From Chryseobacterium angstadtii (GTDB lineage: Bacteria > Bacteroidota > Bacteroidia > Flavobacteriales > Weeksellaceae): a DNA stretch of 64,000 nt. Shown piece after piece: positions 15,694 to 25,219 of the stretch. Each line of letters starts with the position of its first letter. Positions within the stretch are counted from its first letter, which is position 1. The position numbers and the translations under genes are program-made. Location: positions 434,001 through 498,000 of the forward strand of contig NZ_LFND01000002.1 of the NCBI RefSeq assembly GCF_001045465.1, in the 5' to 3' direction. The notes under the pieces are model-generated. The model was not told the DNA's origin. It saw nothing but the letters and a program-made list of their open reading frames with translations, and did no database searches.

Positions 15694-18549
15694 TTATTTT
15701 ACAACGGATGCACTGGTCACAGCTGATTTGGCATCTGTCTTTTTATTATTTTCCCAACCGTCTTCCGGCATTAGTGTCGCTGTAATTTTTCCTTTGCTAA
15801 GGTATTTTTTAGCAACATCCTGAAGATCTTTTACCGTTAATGCTTTTACTTTTTCCTGATAATTCAGAATATCATATTTATCGCTTCCGTCCAGTTGGTT
15901 TTTAGCAAGAGAACTCAGCCAGAACATATTATCTTTAAGTTCTGTTTTGTTATCGTTGTATTCTCCTTCTTTGTATTTGTCAAGGTCTTTCTGTTCAGGG
16001 CCTTTGTCAATTAGCTTCTGAAGTTCCGTCACCGCACTTTTGGTCAGTTTTTCCGCATTTTCAGGACCGCAAGGGAAACTGATGCTGAAATTGTAGTTGC
16101 TGTAAGGAATCTTGCTCATACTTCCTCTGGCACCTCCGCCGTAAATACCGCTTTCGTCTTCTCTCAGCTTCTCAATAACCTTGATGGTAGCTACCTCTCC
16201 AAGGGCTGCAAGCGCTAAAGCTTCTTTTTCACTGTAAGGCGTTTCTCCGCTGTAGGATATGGTTACCAGACTCTTAGGATCTTTTCCTTTTTTGTATACT
16301 TTCGAATAATCTCCGGTCAGCTGTCTGTACCCCGTATCTTTGAATGTCGTGGATTTTCCAGAGGTAGGAAGTCCTCCGATATACTGAAGGACCTGCTCTT
16401 TAAGCTTTGCTTCGTCTATATTTCCCACAAAATAAAACTGGAAGTTTCCGGCATTGGCAAATTTCTCTTTGTAGATATCGTATGCTTTTTTATAATCGGT
16501 ATTGGCCCAGTCTTTTTCCATCGGGAATAATCCGATAAATCTTGGGTTCTTTTGGTTCATGAATTTCGCATGCTCATTGGAGAAATAAGCCTGAGGATTG
16601 GACAAAAGATTATCCAGCATCGCAGACTGTTTTTCTTTGTAAGCATTGAATGCTGCAGGATTGTAATTTAAACCTGTAAAATAAGCATAGGTAAGCTCCA
16701 TAGCTGTTCCTAAATCTTTTTGGGTGGTTCTTCCTGAAATTCCTTCAAAGTAAGGCCCAATCATAGGGTTTACACTCACCTGCTTTCCTGCAAGGTAATT
16801 GGTAAGATCTGCTTTTGAGAATCCTCCAACTCCCGCTTCAGATAATGCACCGAAAGCAAATTGAGTTTTAATAAAATCGGCATCAGAGATCAGTGAGTTT
16901 CCGCCTAAGCTTCTTGCGGAAAACAAAATTTCGTCATCTTTGAAATCCGTCTTTTTGAAAGTTACTTTCGCTCCGTTGCTTAAAGTCCAGGTTGTGGTTC
17001 CCAGTTTGGCATCGGTTTCGGTTTTTGCTATTTTTCCTTCAGATTTGAAAGGTTTTATCAGGTTTTTGATGGTTGCTTTCTCTTCGTAAGGTTTTAGGTC
17101 TGCCATTTTTACGGCTTCGAACGTATTCATCACCATAGCTTCCGTAGGCATGGTAACGTTGTCTTTCTTAGGGCCGGTTATCACGACCACTCTGCTGTCG
17201 TCTTTCACCATTTTTTTGATGATATCATTGGTTTGCGCCAAAGTAACGGTAGGCAGGAATGATTTTGTATCTTCATATTCCCAGGCAATTCCTGGCATAG
17301 GTTCCTGTTCCAGGAAATTTCTTACATATTCGTCTACCAGTCTGTCGCTTTCCGTCTTATCACGGTTGTTGTAAGATCTTTCAAGATTGGAAAGCATTTG
17401 AGATTTTGCTCTGTCGAGTTCAGACTGTGTAAACCCGAATCTTTTCGCTCTTTCCACTTCTTCCAGTAAAACTTTCAGTGCATTCAGCTGGTTTCCTTCT
17501 TTTACCATAGCAAATCCCTGAAAAGCTTCTTTGGTTCTTGCGTATGTTCCTCCATGATATACCGATCCGAAGGTAAAAGGTGGATTGTTTGAGTTGATCA
17601 GCTCTCTAAGTCTGTTGTTCAGCATCGTGGTAGAAAGACTTTCAATAACACTTTGATTGTATTGCTCCACCGTTACATCCGGCTGATACGCTTCAGCATC
17701 TTTCATGATAAACTGAACCATAGAATTGGTAGCATCCGGATCTGTTTCAATGGCTACAAGTGTTTCCTTATGATTGGGCAGGTCAAATACTTTTCTTTCT
17801 CTTGGTTTGGAAGGATTTTTATATTTGCTGAAATTATCTTTAATTTTTTTCTCAACTTCATCTACGTTGATGTCTCCTACTACCACAATAGCCATCAGAT
17901 CCGGTCTGTACCACTCCTGATGAAACTTTCTGATAACATCCGGTTTAAAGTTTTCAAGTACTTCTTTTTTCCCGATCGGAAGGCGTTCTGCGTATTGGGA
18001 TTTGTATAATAGTTTAGGAAGATATTTATCCGCCATTCTTTTGTCTGCTCCAAGACCGAGTCTCAGTTCTTCAAGAACAACTCCTCTTTCTTTGTTGATC
18101 TGTTCATCGGAAAGGGTGGCATTAAAGGCCCAGTCTTCCATTACTTTCAGCCCCGCATCCAGATTTCCTGCTTTATCCAATGGAACAGGAAGCATATATA
18201 CTGTTTCGTCAAAGCTTGTATAAGCATTCAGGTGTTGTCCGAATTTCACACCGATCGACTGCAGGAAGTCTACCAGTTTGTTATCCGGGAAATTCTTGGT
18301 TCCGTTGAAGTTCATATGCTCCATAAAGTGAGCTAAACCTCTCTGGTTTTCATCTTCAAGAATAGATCCGGCATTAATAGCCAAACGGAAGTCTACTTTC
18401 TTTTCAGGTAATGTGTTTTTTTTGATATAGTACTTCATTCCGTTGGAGAGGGTACCGATTCTCACAGAAGAATCCACAGGGATGTTCTGGCCGAAAACAT
18501 TTGAGGACATCAGGAAAATGACCGCAAATGAGGATAAAACTTTCTTCAT
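15694..18549 (-). CDS. M16 family zinc metallopeptidase (PqqL/pitrilysin-like)
   Basis: 951 residues from the ATG at 18549, which directly opens a signal peptide (MKKVLSSFAVIFLMSSNVFGQ); the ATG at 18570 only adds MKIKSNY. The inverted zinc motif HFMEH (HxxEH) lies near residue 75, followed by the distal Glu in KERGVVLEELRLG. Two M16 halves can be seen; the second (from about residue 530) is the inactive partner, as is normal. Length fits the periplasmic Bacteroidota group that degrades peptides. The gene is monocistronic, with its own terminator. Confidence 0.93.
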   Translation of the reverse strand: MKKVLSSFAVIFLMSSNVFGQNIPVDSSVRIGTLSNGMKYYIKKNTLPEKKVDFRLAINAGSILEDENQRGLAHFMEHMNFNGTKNFPDNKLVDFLQSIGVKFGQHLNAYTSFDETVYMLPVPLDKAGNLDAGLKVMEDWAFNATLSDEQINKERGVVLEELRLGLGADKRMADKYLPKLLYKSQYAERLPIGKKEVLENFKPDVIRKFHQEWYRPDLMAIVVVGDINVDEVEKKIKDNFSKYKNPSKPRERKVFDLPNHKETLVAIETDPDATNSMVQFIMKDAEAYQPDVTVEQYNQSVIESLSTTMLNNRLRELINSNNPPFTFGSVYHGGTYARTKEAFQGFAMVKEGNQLNALKVLLEEVERAKRFGFTQSELDRAKSQMLSNLERSYNNRDKTESDRLVDEYVRNFLEQEPMPGIAWEYEDTKSFLPTVTLAQTNDIIKKMVKDDSRVVVITGPKKDNVTMPTEAMVMNTFEAVKMADLKPYEEKATIKNLIKPFKSEGKIAKTETDAKLGTTTWTLSNGAKVTFKKTDFKDDEILFSARSLGGNSLISDADFIKTQFAFGALSEAGVGGFSKADLTNYLAGKQVSVNPMIGPYFEGISGRTTQKDLGTAMELTYAYFTGLNYNPAAFNAYKEKQSAMLDNLLSNPQAYFSNEHAKFMNQKNPRFIGLFPMEKDWANTDYKKAYDIYKEKFANAGNFQFYFVGNIDEAKLKEQVLQYIGGLPTSGKSTTFKDTGYRQLTGDYSKVYKKGKDPKSLVTISYSGETPYSEKEALALAALGEVATIKVIEKLREDESGIYGGGARGSMSKIPYSNYNFSISFPCGPENAEKLTKSAVTELQKLIDKGPEQKDLDKYKEGEYNDNKTELKDNMFWLSSLAKNQLDGSDKYDILNYQEKVKALTVKDLQDVAKKYLSKGKITATLMPEDGWENNKKTDAKSAVTSASVVK

Positions 18550-18655
18550 ATAATTTGATTTTATTTTCAAACTAAAAATATCAATTATTCATAACCTGAA
18601 GAAGGAATAAATTTCACATCATAGTTAAATTTGAGTTAAAATTATAAATACAACA

Positions 18656-18681
18656 AAAAAGCCGGATATTTTCCGGCTTTT
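18656..18681 (-). terminator. Terminator of the LolA-like gene
   Basis: Arms AAAAGCCGGA and TCCGGCTTTT with a short loop, 20 bases after the stop; it also lies just upstream of the M16 gene. Confidence 0.8.
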
Positions 18682-18702
18682 ATCTCATAAAATGATTGAT
18701 TT

Positions 18703-19389
18703 TTATTTAAAATCGGCATCAGAAACACCTGTATTTAAAACAATTTTAGTGGTTTTAATGGTTACTTTCTGACCCTTACCATCAATCTCTACTTCTGAAG
18801 GGAATTTCAATCCTTCTACCGTCATATAATTTTTTACGGTAACCGTTCCTTCTCCTACGGTAGATTTGTAAAGAAGTCCTGTAGCGGCATCAAAATAGAA
18901 CTTTCCTTTTTCTGAAGCCAATACGTTATAATCTTTATTGTCCACCTTCTCTACAGTGGATGTTTTAAAGCTGGAAGGATCAAAGGCCAAAGCTTCCACC
19001 GTGGTTCCTTTTTTCAGTTCAGCAATATTTTCTGCCGGAAAATCGGTTTTCTGTCCTGCTCTTTCTATATATCCTTTTTCGCCGTCAAAAACCTGGCTTA
19101 TTTTCTGTCCCATAGCAGTCTGTACAGACTTGAATTTATTTCCCTGCTTTATGGTACTCATGGTAATATCCATTCCCTGAACACTAAGGGTATTATCAAT
19201 CACTGTAGATTTTACGGCTTCCAGTTTAGCTTTTCCTCCTAAGGCCTTGAAATAATTATCAATCACTTCTTTAGGGGTAAGTTTGGATTTTATAACTTCC
19301 GTTTTCACAGAAGCGGCACTAGCCTGCTGAGCGGCTGCCGGAGCCGAGAACAGTACAGCACAGAAAAACGGAATGATGATCTTTTTCAT
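18703..19389 (-). CDS. LolA-like outer-membrane lipoprotein-sorting-type protein
   Basis: 228 residues from the ATG at 19389, where a signal peptide begins (MKKIIIPFFCAVLFSAPAAAQ). The longer frame to 19461 has no such property. The mature chain has KEVIDNYFKALGGKAKLEAVKS, a phrase common in LolA/LppX-fold periplasmic proteins of Bacteroidota, then alternating beta strands to the end GVSDADFK. It probably binds a lipid or lipoprotein in the periplasm; the partner is unknown. It lies upstream of the M16 gene on the same strand, but a terminator separates them. Confidence 0.78.
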   Translation of the reverse strand: MKKIIIPFFCAVLFSAPAAAQQASAASVKTEVIKSKLTPKEVIDNYFKALGGKAKLEAVKSTVIDNTLSVQGMDITMSTIKQGNKFKSVQTAMGQKISQVFDGEKGYIERAGQKTDFPAENIAELKKGTTVEALAFDPSSFKTSTVEKVDNKDYNVLASEKGKFYFDAATGLLYKSTVGEGTVTVKNYMTVEGLKFPSEVEIDGKGQKVTIKTTKIVLNTGVSDADFK

Positions 19390-19600
19390 ATCTATAATAA
19401 GTTTAGGGTGTAAATATATGAATAATGACCTCAACAAATAAGCCAAAGAATACTTATCCATGATACATTATAATACCTATAAGAATACTTTAAGCTTTTT
19501 TAAGAAAATAAGCTTGTGAAAAGTTGATGCGAAATAGAATCACAGGGTGGCGAAAATTGGAATTTTACTGAAAGCTAGAATGTCCTTTTGTGCCTTGTAG

Positions 19601-19635
19601 TAACCATGTCAAGGTTTTGAACCTTGACATGGTTA
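19601..19635. repeat. Dispersed palindrome, copy 1
   Basis: Perfect 16-base arms TAACCATGTCAAGGTT and AACCTTGACATGGTTA around the loop TTG. A second copy with the same core and compensatory arm changes lies at 61826-61858. There is no T run, so it is not a standard terminator. Confidence 0.85.
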
Positions 19636-19749
19636 ACAGAACCGCTCAAATCCGGATAGCCTCTAACTTTCTTATCCTCATTAAAACAAAAAGCTATTAT
19701 CCGGCATTCGGGTTAAATAAATAAAAACACCTTTAAACCGGACATAAAA

Positions 19750-19775
19750 AAAACCTCTGATTTCTCAAAGGTTTT
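19750..19775 (-). terminator. Terminator of tig
   Basis: Arms AAAACCT-TGA and TCA-AGGTTTT with one internal mismatch, A run on one side and T-rich on the other, 24 bases after the tig stop. Confidence 0.65.
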
Positions 19776-19798
19776 CAAATATTTATATCTTAAATAAA

Positions 19799-21133
19799 TT
19801 ATTTTTTAAGTTCTTCTAAAAACTCGTCGTGAGAGATTTTAGTTTCCTTTTTAGAAGCTTTTTCAAGAATAACATCTTTCAGTTTAGCCATAGCTACTTC
19901 AGAAGAAATTTGTCTTACCTGCTCCTGGTCTTTCAACATCTCAACAGCATATTTCTGGATTTCTTCGTCTCCTAAGTGGTGAATTCCGTAGATAGCCAAT
20001 TGGTTTCTTACCAACTGCTCAGCCTGTGCCAATACATCAGCATAGTCTAACTGGATTTCGTTATCCGTCATTAATTTACCTTCAATGATCTGGTATCTTA
20101 ACTGGCTCTTCTCTGCATTAAGGATTTCTTTTGCCTGTTCTTCAGACTGGATATTCTGGTTAGAGAATAATAACCATTTTACTAAGAAATCTTCAGGAAG
20201 TTTTACTTCTTCTTTTTCAGTAACCTGCTCCAATACTTTATTCACATAGTGAACGTCTGCATTCTGCTGGAAGTACTCATCCAACTCAGATTTTACTTTT
20301 TCTTTAAGCTCTTCTTCAGAAGTAATGGTTCCTTCTCCGTACACTTTGTCGAATAGATCCTGGTTTAGCTCAGCCAAGTTCAGTGAATAGAAGTCTTTTA
20401 CTTTTACTTCTACTTCAGCATGGTGTAAATGCTCTACTTCTTCTTTAGTGAATCCTAATTCTTTAGCCAATTCTTCATCACCTGCAAGAGTTTCTTTAGA
20501 TACTTTTACAGAACCGTCCATCTTCAATGCTTTTACCAATTTGAAAGCTTCTTTGTTTTCAGCAGTAATGGTAGCATTTTTTGGGTGGTGGTTGTGCTCT
20601 CCTTCAGCATCTTCTTCTACAACCTGAGAAATTTCTAAAGCTACATAAGAATCTTTAGTGATTTTATCCTGAGGAACCTGCTCTGCAAAACGTCTCTGCA
20701 TGTTCTCAATGCTCTTTGTAATTTCTTTGTCGGAAGCTTCTACTTTATAATGAGGAGCTTCATATTTAGCTAAATCTATAGTGAATTCAGGCTCATATCC
20801 TACTTCGAAAGCAACTTCAATTTTATCAGCATTGTAATCCAATTGGTTTACGGGCTGAGGAACAGGCTGACCAACTAATCTTAACTTGTTTTCGTTAACA
20901 TAGCCGTTCAATGCGTCAGAAACCTGTTTGTTGATTTCTTCGAATGCAATACCTGCTTCATATTGTTTTTTAACCATACTCAAAGGCACTTTCCCTTTTC
21001 TGAAACCAGGAACTTGCGCATTTTTAGCATAATTAATCAACTGCTTTTCTACTTTTTCTTTGTAGTCAGATTTTTCCAATGTCACTGTAAGTAATGCACT
21101 TACGTCATCATGGTTTTGTGCGGTAACCTTCAT
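19799..21133 (-). CDS. tig: Trigger factor
   Basis: 444 residues. It is the ribosome-bound chaperone for nascent chains. The N-terminal ribosome-binding loop is clear: VPGFRKGKVPLSMVKKQY (about 41-58). The C-terminal arms (about 270-440) are helical and Glu/Lys-rich. The middle, where other bacteria have an FKBP-type prolyl isomerase, has no recognisable FKBP signature and instead shows His-rich strings (EGEHNHHPK, HLHHAEVEV), a form I associate with Bacteroidota. It has a TATTTTTG box upstream and its own terminator. Confidence 0.95.
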   Translation of the reverse strand: MKVTAQNHDDVSALLTVTLEKSDYKEKVEKQLINYAKNAQVPGFRKGKVPLSMVKKQYEAGIAFEEINKQVSDALNGYVNENKLRLVGQPVPQPVNQLDYNADKIEVAFEVGYEPEFTIDLAKYEAPHYKVEASDKEITKSIENMQRRFAEQVPQDKITKDSYVALEISQVVEEDAEGEHNHHPKNATITAENKEAFKLVKALKMDGSVKVSKETLAGDEELAKELGFTKEEVEHLHHAEVEVKVKDFYSLNLAELNQDLFDKVYGEGTITSEEELKEKVKSELDEYFQQNADVHYVNKVLEQVTEKEEVKLPEDFLVKWLLFSNQNIQSEEQAKEILNAEKSQLRYQIIEGKLMTDNEIQLDYADVLAQAEQLVRNQLAIYGIHHLGDEEIQKYAVEMLKDQEQVRQISSEVAMAKLKDVILEKASKKETKISHDEFLEELKK

Positions 21134-21155
21134 TATTGATTAAAATTTTAGGTTG

Positions 21156-21163
21156 CAAAAATA
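21156..21163 (-). promoter_or_regulatory. TATTTTTG box of tig
   Basis: On the minus strand TATTTTTG ends 22 bases before the tig ATG. No clear -33 element. Confidence 0.5.
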
Positions 21164-21223
21164 TGAATTTTTTATGAAAATCACCCACTTAAAGTCAACT
21201 TATAACGCCAAAAATTGTTAAAT

Positions 21224-21254
21224 AAAAAACCACCGGGAATTCCAGTGGTTTTTT
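21224..21254 (-). terminator. Hairpin terminator downstream of the receptor locus
   Basis: Arms AAAAAACCAC and GTGGTTTTTT with an inner GGAATTCC palindrome. It lies 245 bases after the lipoprotein stop, beyond the degenerate repeat, and upstream of tig; it can act in both directions. Confidence 0.8.
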
Positions 21255-21371
21255 GTCAACAAGATTAAAGGTTCTATTCATTAACCTGATTTCGGGATAA
21301 AAAGATTTCAGATCTCCAGGCTAAGGTTGAGATTTAGAAAGATCAATCGTTAATTTTGCTACGCAAGTGAA

Positions 21372-21498
21372 ATGTGAAGGTCCTCCAACTCCAAGATACA
21401 CCCCAAATAACCCATCACTTCCCAAAACTCTCAAATCCTCCGACTCTCAAACCCGCATCCCGCATCTCGAGTCCCGGACCCTAAAACCCGAACTCCGG
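21372..21498 (-). repeat. Stop-codon-adjacent degenerate repeat, site 3
   Basis: Immediately after the stop of the lipoprotein gene the sense strand reads GGAGTTCGGGTTTTAGGG, then GATGCGGGATGCGGGTTTGAG and GTCGGAGGATTTGAGAG words. G-rich, C-poor. The rest of the 365-base gap holds the hairpin at 21224-21254 and no gene. Confidence 0.6.
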
Positions 21499-22086
21499 TT
21501 AATTAATAATGTTATAATTCGCCTGTGCGTCTGTTTCCCCTCCCGTATGAGTTCCATAAATAACGCCGTTTCCACTTACTGCAGAAGCTTCAGAAACTGT
21601 TACCGGCTCATGGAATAAGGTAAGCACCAACTGGCTGGTAGCAGCAGGATTTTTTACAGCCGCATTGACTACCCATTTTGTTTTCAGTCCAACACGGTTT
21701 CCGTCATCTCTTGTCGAGCCGGCCTCATCTGTACGGGTTAAAGTAATATCAGAGTTTGGAAAGTTATATACCAGGAAATGTTCATTTTTAGCTTCTATAA
21801 TTTCCTGCGTTGCATCTTCATTCCCATTTTTGAAAATTACTTCTACATTATAGGTATGACCGTTGATCAGTTTAACATTCGGATTCGTGGTACTGTTCAC
21901 CTGGTAATCATACACTACAGGAGTTCCCGTAGCTTCATCCGTTACTCTTAGAAGGACATCCGAAAGTTCTTCCTGAGGAAGATCGTCCGCTTCATCGTCG
22001 CTTCTGTTACATGATGTTAAACTGAAAGAAACGGTTAAGAATAAAAGTCCTAAGATAAGTGTCGTATTTCTAAAGATATTTTTCAT
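21499..22086 (-). CDS. Lipoprotein of the TonB-receptor locus
   Basis: 195 residues. The signal peptide ends in a lipobox (LTSCNRSDDE), so it is lipid-anchored, with an acidic stretch after Cys. The mature part is beta-rich: DVLLRVTDEATGTPVVYDYQV, HTYNVEVIFKNGNEDATQEII, and an EHFLVYNF segment, with the end KTKWVV and LVLTLFHEPV. It follows the receptor gene by 18 bases. Such lipoproteins sit beside metal-type receptors in Bacteroidota and may help capture the ligand at the surface; that is inference. No metal motif is obvious. Confidence 0.8.
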   Translation of the reverse strand: MKNIFRNTTLILGLLFLTVSFSLTSCNRSDDEADDLPQEELSDVLLRVTDEATGTPVVYDYQVNSTTNPNVKLINGHTYNVEVIFKNGNEDATQEIIEAKNEHFLVYNFPNSDITLTRTDEAGSTRDDGNRVGLKTKWVVNAAVKNPAATSQLVLTLFHEPVTVSEASAVSGNGVIYGTHTGGETDAQANYNIIN

Positions 22087-22104
22087 TTTTTTGATTTTAA
22101 GTAA

Positions 22105-24498
22105 TTAAAACTGATATTTAAGAGTTAAAATAAAGTTTCTTCCCATTTCGCTGGAAAAGAAACGAAGTCTGTTCAGATAATCCCTGTAAGACGTATTGAA
22201 TACATTGCGGACTGAAAAATCAATTCCGAAATTTTTAGACAGATTTACCCCTGTCTGAAGGTTCCAAAGTGAATATCCATTCGGAGGTGTAGAAATATCT
22301 ACTTCCTGGTTGTAAGCATTTCCATCTGAATCAAACAATCGGATGGGAACGTTATAAACCGGGAATCTCGTTTGTTTCAGATAAGTATTGTTACTTACTG
22401 AAAAATAAAAGTTCTTCCATTCTTTCTTATTGAATTCCAATGAATTATTAAAATTCGGAGGCATCATGAGAATAAGCGGTACATCATGCGTTGTATCCTG
22501 CCCATACACGTAGGAACCGCTTCCTTTGTAGGTAAGGTTATTTGTAATTTTAAGCTGAACATCAAGATCTAATCCATACATTTTCGCATTGATCTGCTGA
22601 TAATTATAGACTACGAAAGCTCCGCCCCACTGTGTATTCTGATATCCCGTAGGAATCTGGTTGATAAAATTCTGAGTATAAAAGAAGTACGGGTTCACTG
22701 AAATATTCAATCCTTTTAAAACATTGGCTTTTACATCAGCCACTAAATTAAACTGGTTTCCCGTTTCACTTTTCATTCTCATATCTCCTCTTTCAATAAT
22801 AGCTGCGGAATGGTGAAGTCCGTCTGCAAAAAGCTCTGCAACGTTCGGAGATCTTGAAACTCTGGCATAATTGAATTTCAAATTAAAGTATTCTGATGGA
22901 TGATAAACAATTCCTCCGTTTGCTGAAATATTATTATAGCTTAAAGATGGGTTTGTAAGAATTCTGTTTTGGTTGATTCTTACTACAAAATCCGAATAAT
23001 CCGCGGCATACATCTTATTCCAGTCACTCAGATCATACCATTTTGTGACTTCATAACGGTCATAATCATATCTTCCTCCCAGTTCAAGATCCAATTCGGG
23101 TGTAATTTTATATTTGAATACAGAATAAATTCCTGCATAATACCGGTCATAGTTCGGGACAAGACGTCTTGCTTCTGTCTGCGTATTGGAATAATTGTTT
23201 TGATACCCTGCATTAATCCCTGTTTCAAGATTCCATTTTGCTCTTTCGATCAGGTGATTTACATTCAGATCATTGGTAATCAGTTCAAGATCCAAGGCCG
23301 GTTTTTTGCTGAGTTCTTCCGTACGTCTGATGTCATATTCTTTTCTATGATTGTACTGAAAGCTGTAAGTCGCCGTAATCTTTCCAAAATTTTCAAACCT
23401 TTTGTAAGCAGAAACTTTAGCAATATGATGCTCTATTTCCTGTCTCGGGTTATCAATATCATAACTGAAATCCCTTTGGTAAATAGGTTCAGGAGCTGTA
23501 AGAGCATTGCGAAGGTCTTCAGAATTTCCTACATGAGAACTTCTGAGAATTCCTATCGTACTCTTCGTCAGATAATAATCAAAAGAAAAACCTTTTTCAA
23601 ATGTCATCTTCTGAACTCCAAAATTAAATCCGGAGCTTTCCAGTCCTGTATTCATCAAACCATAATCCGGCGCTTCAAGATCACCCAGTTTTTTATAGCT
23701 TCCATTGGTTTTCACAGCCCAGCCATTTTCCCAGGTCTTTGCCAGTTTTACATTAAGATCAGCTCCTCTTCCGTTGGAAATTCCGGAAAGAGCAACACTT
23801 CCCATTATGGTATCTTTCTTAGGCAAAACCTGAGGCTGTAAAACCACGACTCCCCCAACAGCTCCGCCGCCATATTTCAGGGCAGACGCTCCTTTTATAA
23901 CATCAATATGTTCAAAATTATTGACATCCACGTTGGGTGCATGCTCTACTCCCCATTCCTGTTCGGCCAGTTTTACCCCATCATTAAGAATAGAAACCCG
24001 GCTACCGTAAAGCCCATGAATAATAGGTTTTGTGATATTATTTCCCGTTTTGAGAACGTTAACTCCGGAAATGTTTGTTAATAGATTTCCCAGATTTTCG
24101 CTCACGTTTCTTGAAATCATGGATTTATCAATGGTTTTCACAACCATGCTTCCATTGTTCTTGTGACTTCCGTGAACCGTAACTGTCTCAATGTCTTTTA
24201 TATGATGCTCCAGAGTAATTACCAAGTGTAGGTCCCGATCAACTGCTATATTTTCAGTATAATCGTCACAATCGGGATGCCTGGCAACGAGCACATATTT
24301 TCCTGCGGGAATTTTATTGAACGTAAAATTACCTTTAGTATCTGTTTTAGCTGTAAATCCGCCGATATTAACGACAGCATTTTCCAGCAAGGTTTTATCA
24401 TGAAAATCCTGAACAGTTCCTTGTACTGTAAATGTTTTTTGTGCACTTATCAATGTCAGCCCACAAAGGACCAACATCAGGCTATATATCAATTTCAT
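22105..24498 (-). CDS. TonB-dependent receptor, probably metal uptake
   Basis: 797 residues. Signal peptide (MKLIYSLMLVLCGLTLISAQ), then a carboxypeptidase-regulatory-like domain (about 22-100), then a TonB plug (VSENLGNLLTNISGV, IIHGLYGSRVSILNDGV, GVEHAPNVDVNNFEHIDVIKG, GGGAVGGVVVL) and a 22-strand-type barrel ending in an aromatic residue (ILTLKYQF). The plug resembles ZnuD-like receptors, and His/Asp-rich spots are present (HPDCDD, DLHLVITLEHHIKD). With the Cys/His protein upstream and the lipoprotein downstream this suggests a metal ligand such as zinc or copper. The exact ligand is not proven by sequence. Confidence 0.9.
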   Translation of the reverse strand: MKLIYSLMLVLCGLTLISAQKTFTVQGTVQDFHDKTLLENAVVNIGGFTAKTDTKGNFTFNKIPAGKYVLVARHPDCDDYTENIAVDRDLHLVITLEHHIKDIETVTVHGSHKNNGSMVVKTIDKSMISRNVSENLGNLLTNISGVNVLKTGNNITKPIIHGLYGSRVSILNDGVKLAEQEWGVEHAPNVDVNNFEHIDVIKGASALKYGGGAVGGVVVLQPQVLPKKDTIMGSVALSGISNGRGADLNVKLAKTWENGWAVKTNGSYKKLGDLEAPDYGLMNTGLESSGFNFGVQKMTFEKGFSFDYYLTKSTIGILRSSHVGNSEDLRNALTAPEPIYQRDFSYDIDNPRQEIEHHIAKVSAYKRFENFGKITATYSFQYNHRKEYDIRRTEELSKKPALDLELITNDLNVNHLIERAKWNLETGINAGYQNNYSNTQTEARRLVPNYDRYYAGIYSVFKYKITPELDLELGGRYDYDRYEVTKWYDLSDWNKMYAADYSDFVVRINQNRILTNPSLSYNNISANGGIVYHPSEYFNLKFNYARVSRSPNVAELFADGLHHSAAIIERGDMRMKSETGNQFNLVADVKANVLKGLNISVNPYFFYTQNFINQIPTGYQNTQWGGAFVVYNYQQINAKMYGLDLDVQLKITNNLTYKGSGSYVYGQDTTHDVPLILMMPPNFNNSLEFNKKEWKNFYFSVSNNTYLKQTRFPVYNVPIRLFDSDGNAYNQEVDISTPPNGYSLWNLQTGVNLSKNFGIDFSVRNVFNTSYRDYLNRLRFFSSEMGRNFILTLKYQF

Positions 24499-24858
24499 TG
24501 TCTATAGATTGATTGTGTACCGTTTCAGGTACATTTTTTTTGCGTAAAAATGTGGTATGGGTTGTTTCAGATGTCAGATTTTTGTTGGTGTCAGACAGGA
24601 GATGGTCTCCGGAAGGGTTGAAACAAAAACAAAACAGTTAATCCTGTTCAGCCCGGCTGTAGAAACTTTTTCTATGCAAGACCAACAGAAACTCCCGGTT
24701 TCCATCTTCCCGATCTGAATATGGTAAATATCTGAACCCTGAGCAGTATCTGTAAACCGCAACGTTACATCGTTCATAACGACATCCGTTTTCCGGAACC
24801 AGCCACTGCCAACTGCTTACTAAAAACAGCAGTAAAACCCAAATAAAGAATCTATGAT
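24499..24858. other. Gap with broken reading frames
   Basis: 360 bases between the small Cys/His protein and the receptor. On the minus strand one frame reads a hydrophobic helix (FFIWVLLLFLVSSWQWLVPEN) and another then reads TDVVMNDVTLRFTDTAQGSD and CWSCIEK, but neither has a proper start and they are in different frames. This may be a decayed third gene or a long leader. I cannot support a gene. Confidence 0.4.
24516..24533. promoter_or_regulatory. Inverted repeat upstream of the receptor start
   Basis: TGTACC and GGTACA arms separated by six bases, 18 bases before the receptor ATG. It could be an operator or an mRNA hairpin. On the plus strand a T run follows, but no plus-strand gene ends here. 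Confidence 0.45.
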
Positions 24859-25191
24859 TTATGAAACTGCGGGAGGGCCCCGAAGCTGAAAAGTGAATTT
24901 GGTCTGAGACCATATTTTTTCCTGAACTGCAATAGTCTGCATGACCTCATGACCGAAATGATCAAAAGTAAAGCTGAATTCTTCAGGAATTAAAGTATTT
25001 CCGGTAGCTAAAAAATGACATGCCAGACAGTCGCCCGGCTTTTCTTTAGCGGTAGTTTTAGCAATGGTATTTTCTGTTTTTTTAAGATTGAAGTTCTTAA
25101 AATAGTCAACAGTATCGTGATGGTGAAAACTTTGAGAAAACAGCGCAATGAAGTAAATTCCAAACAAAAGCCTGGAAATAAAACGCTTCAT
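24859..25191 (-). CDS. Small exported Cys/His protein of the receptor locus
   Basis: 110 residues from the ATG at 25191, which opens a hydrophobic leader (MKRFISRLLFGIYFIALFSQ); the upstream start at 25215 only adds MVFKDNRT. The mature part has HHH at 23-25 and GDCLACHF (Cys55, Cys58, His59), then a FSFTFDHFGH stretch, and ends LRGPPAVS. The layout is that of small metal-linked proteins found before TonB receptors. CLACH also matches the heme c motif CxxCH, so heme cannot be excluded. It is the first gene of the locus, with a TACTTTTG box upstream. Confidence 0.72.
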   Translation of the reverse strand: MKRFISRLLFGIYFIALFSQSFHHHDTVDYFKNFNLKKTENTIAKTTAKEKPGDCLACHFLATGNTLIPEEFSFTFDHFGHEVMQTIAVQEKIWSQTKFTFQLRGPPAVS

Positions 25192-25219
25192 AGTTCTGTT
25201 GTCTTTAAAAACCATATTT

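Larger units (their letters stand above)
19390..19798. other. Intergenic region with a dispersed palindrome
   Basis: 409 bases without a gene. It contains the 35-base palindrome listed separately, a short AT-rich part and the tig terminator. No small ORF stands out. Confidence 0.5.

Noticed and set aside
22969-23841. A 290-codon plus-strand frame opposite the TonB receptor
   Set aside because: Antisense shadow of a clear receptor gene; rich in Ile, Phe, Ser and Cys with no domain.
24516-24540. TGTACC inverted repeat with T run as a plus-strand terminator
   Set aside because: No plus-strand gene ends here; an operator or leader hairpin for the receptor is more likely.
24574-24913. Two overlapping minus-strand frames as a gene between the Cys/His protein and the receptor
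   Set aside because: The helix and the CWSC part are in different frames and neither has a start; listed only as a gap with broken frames.
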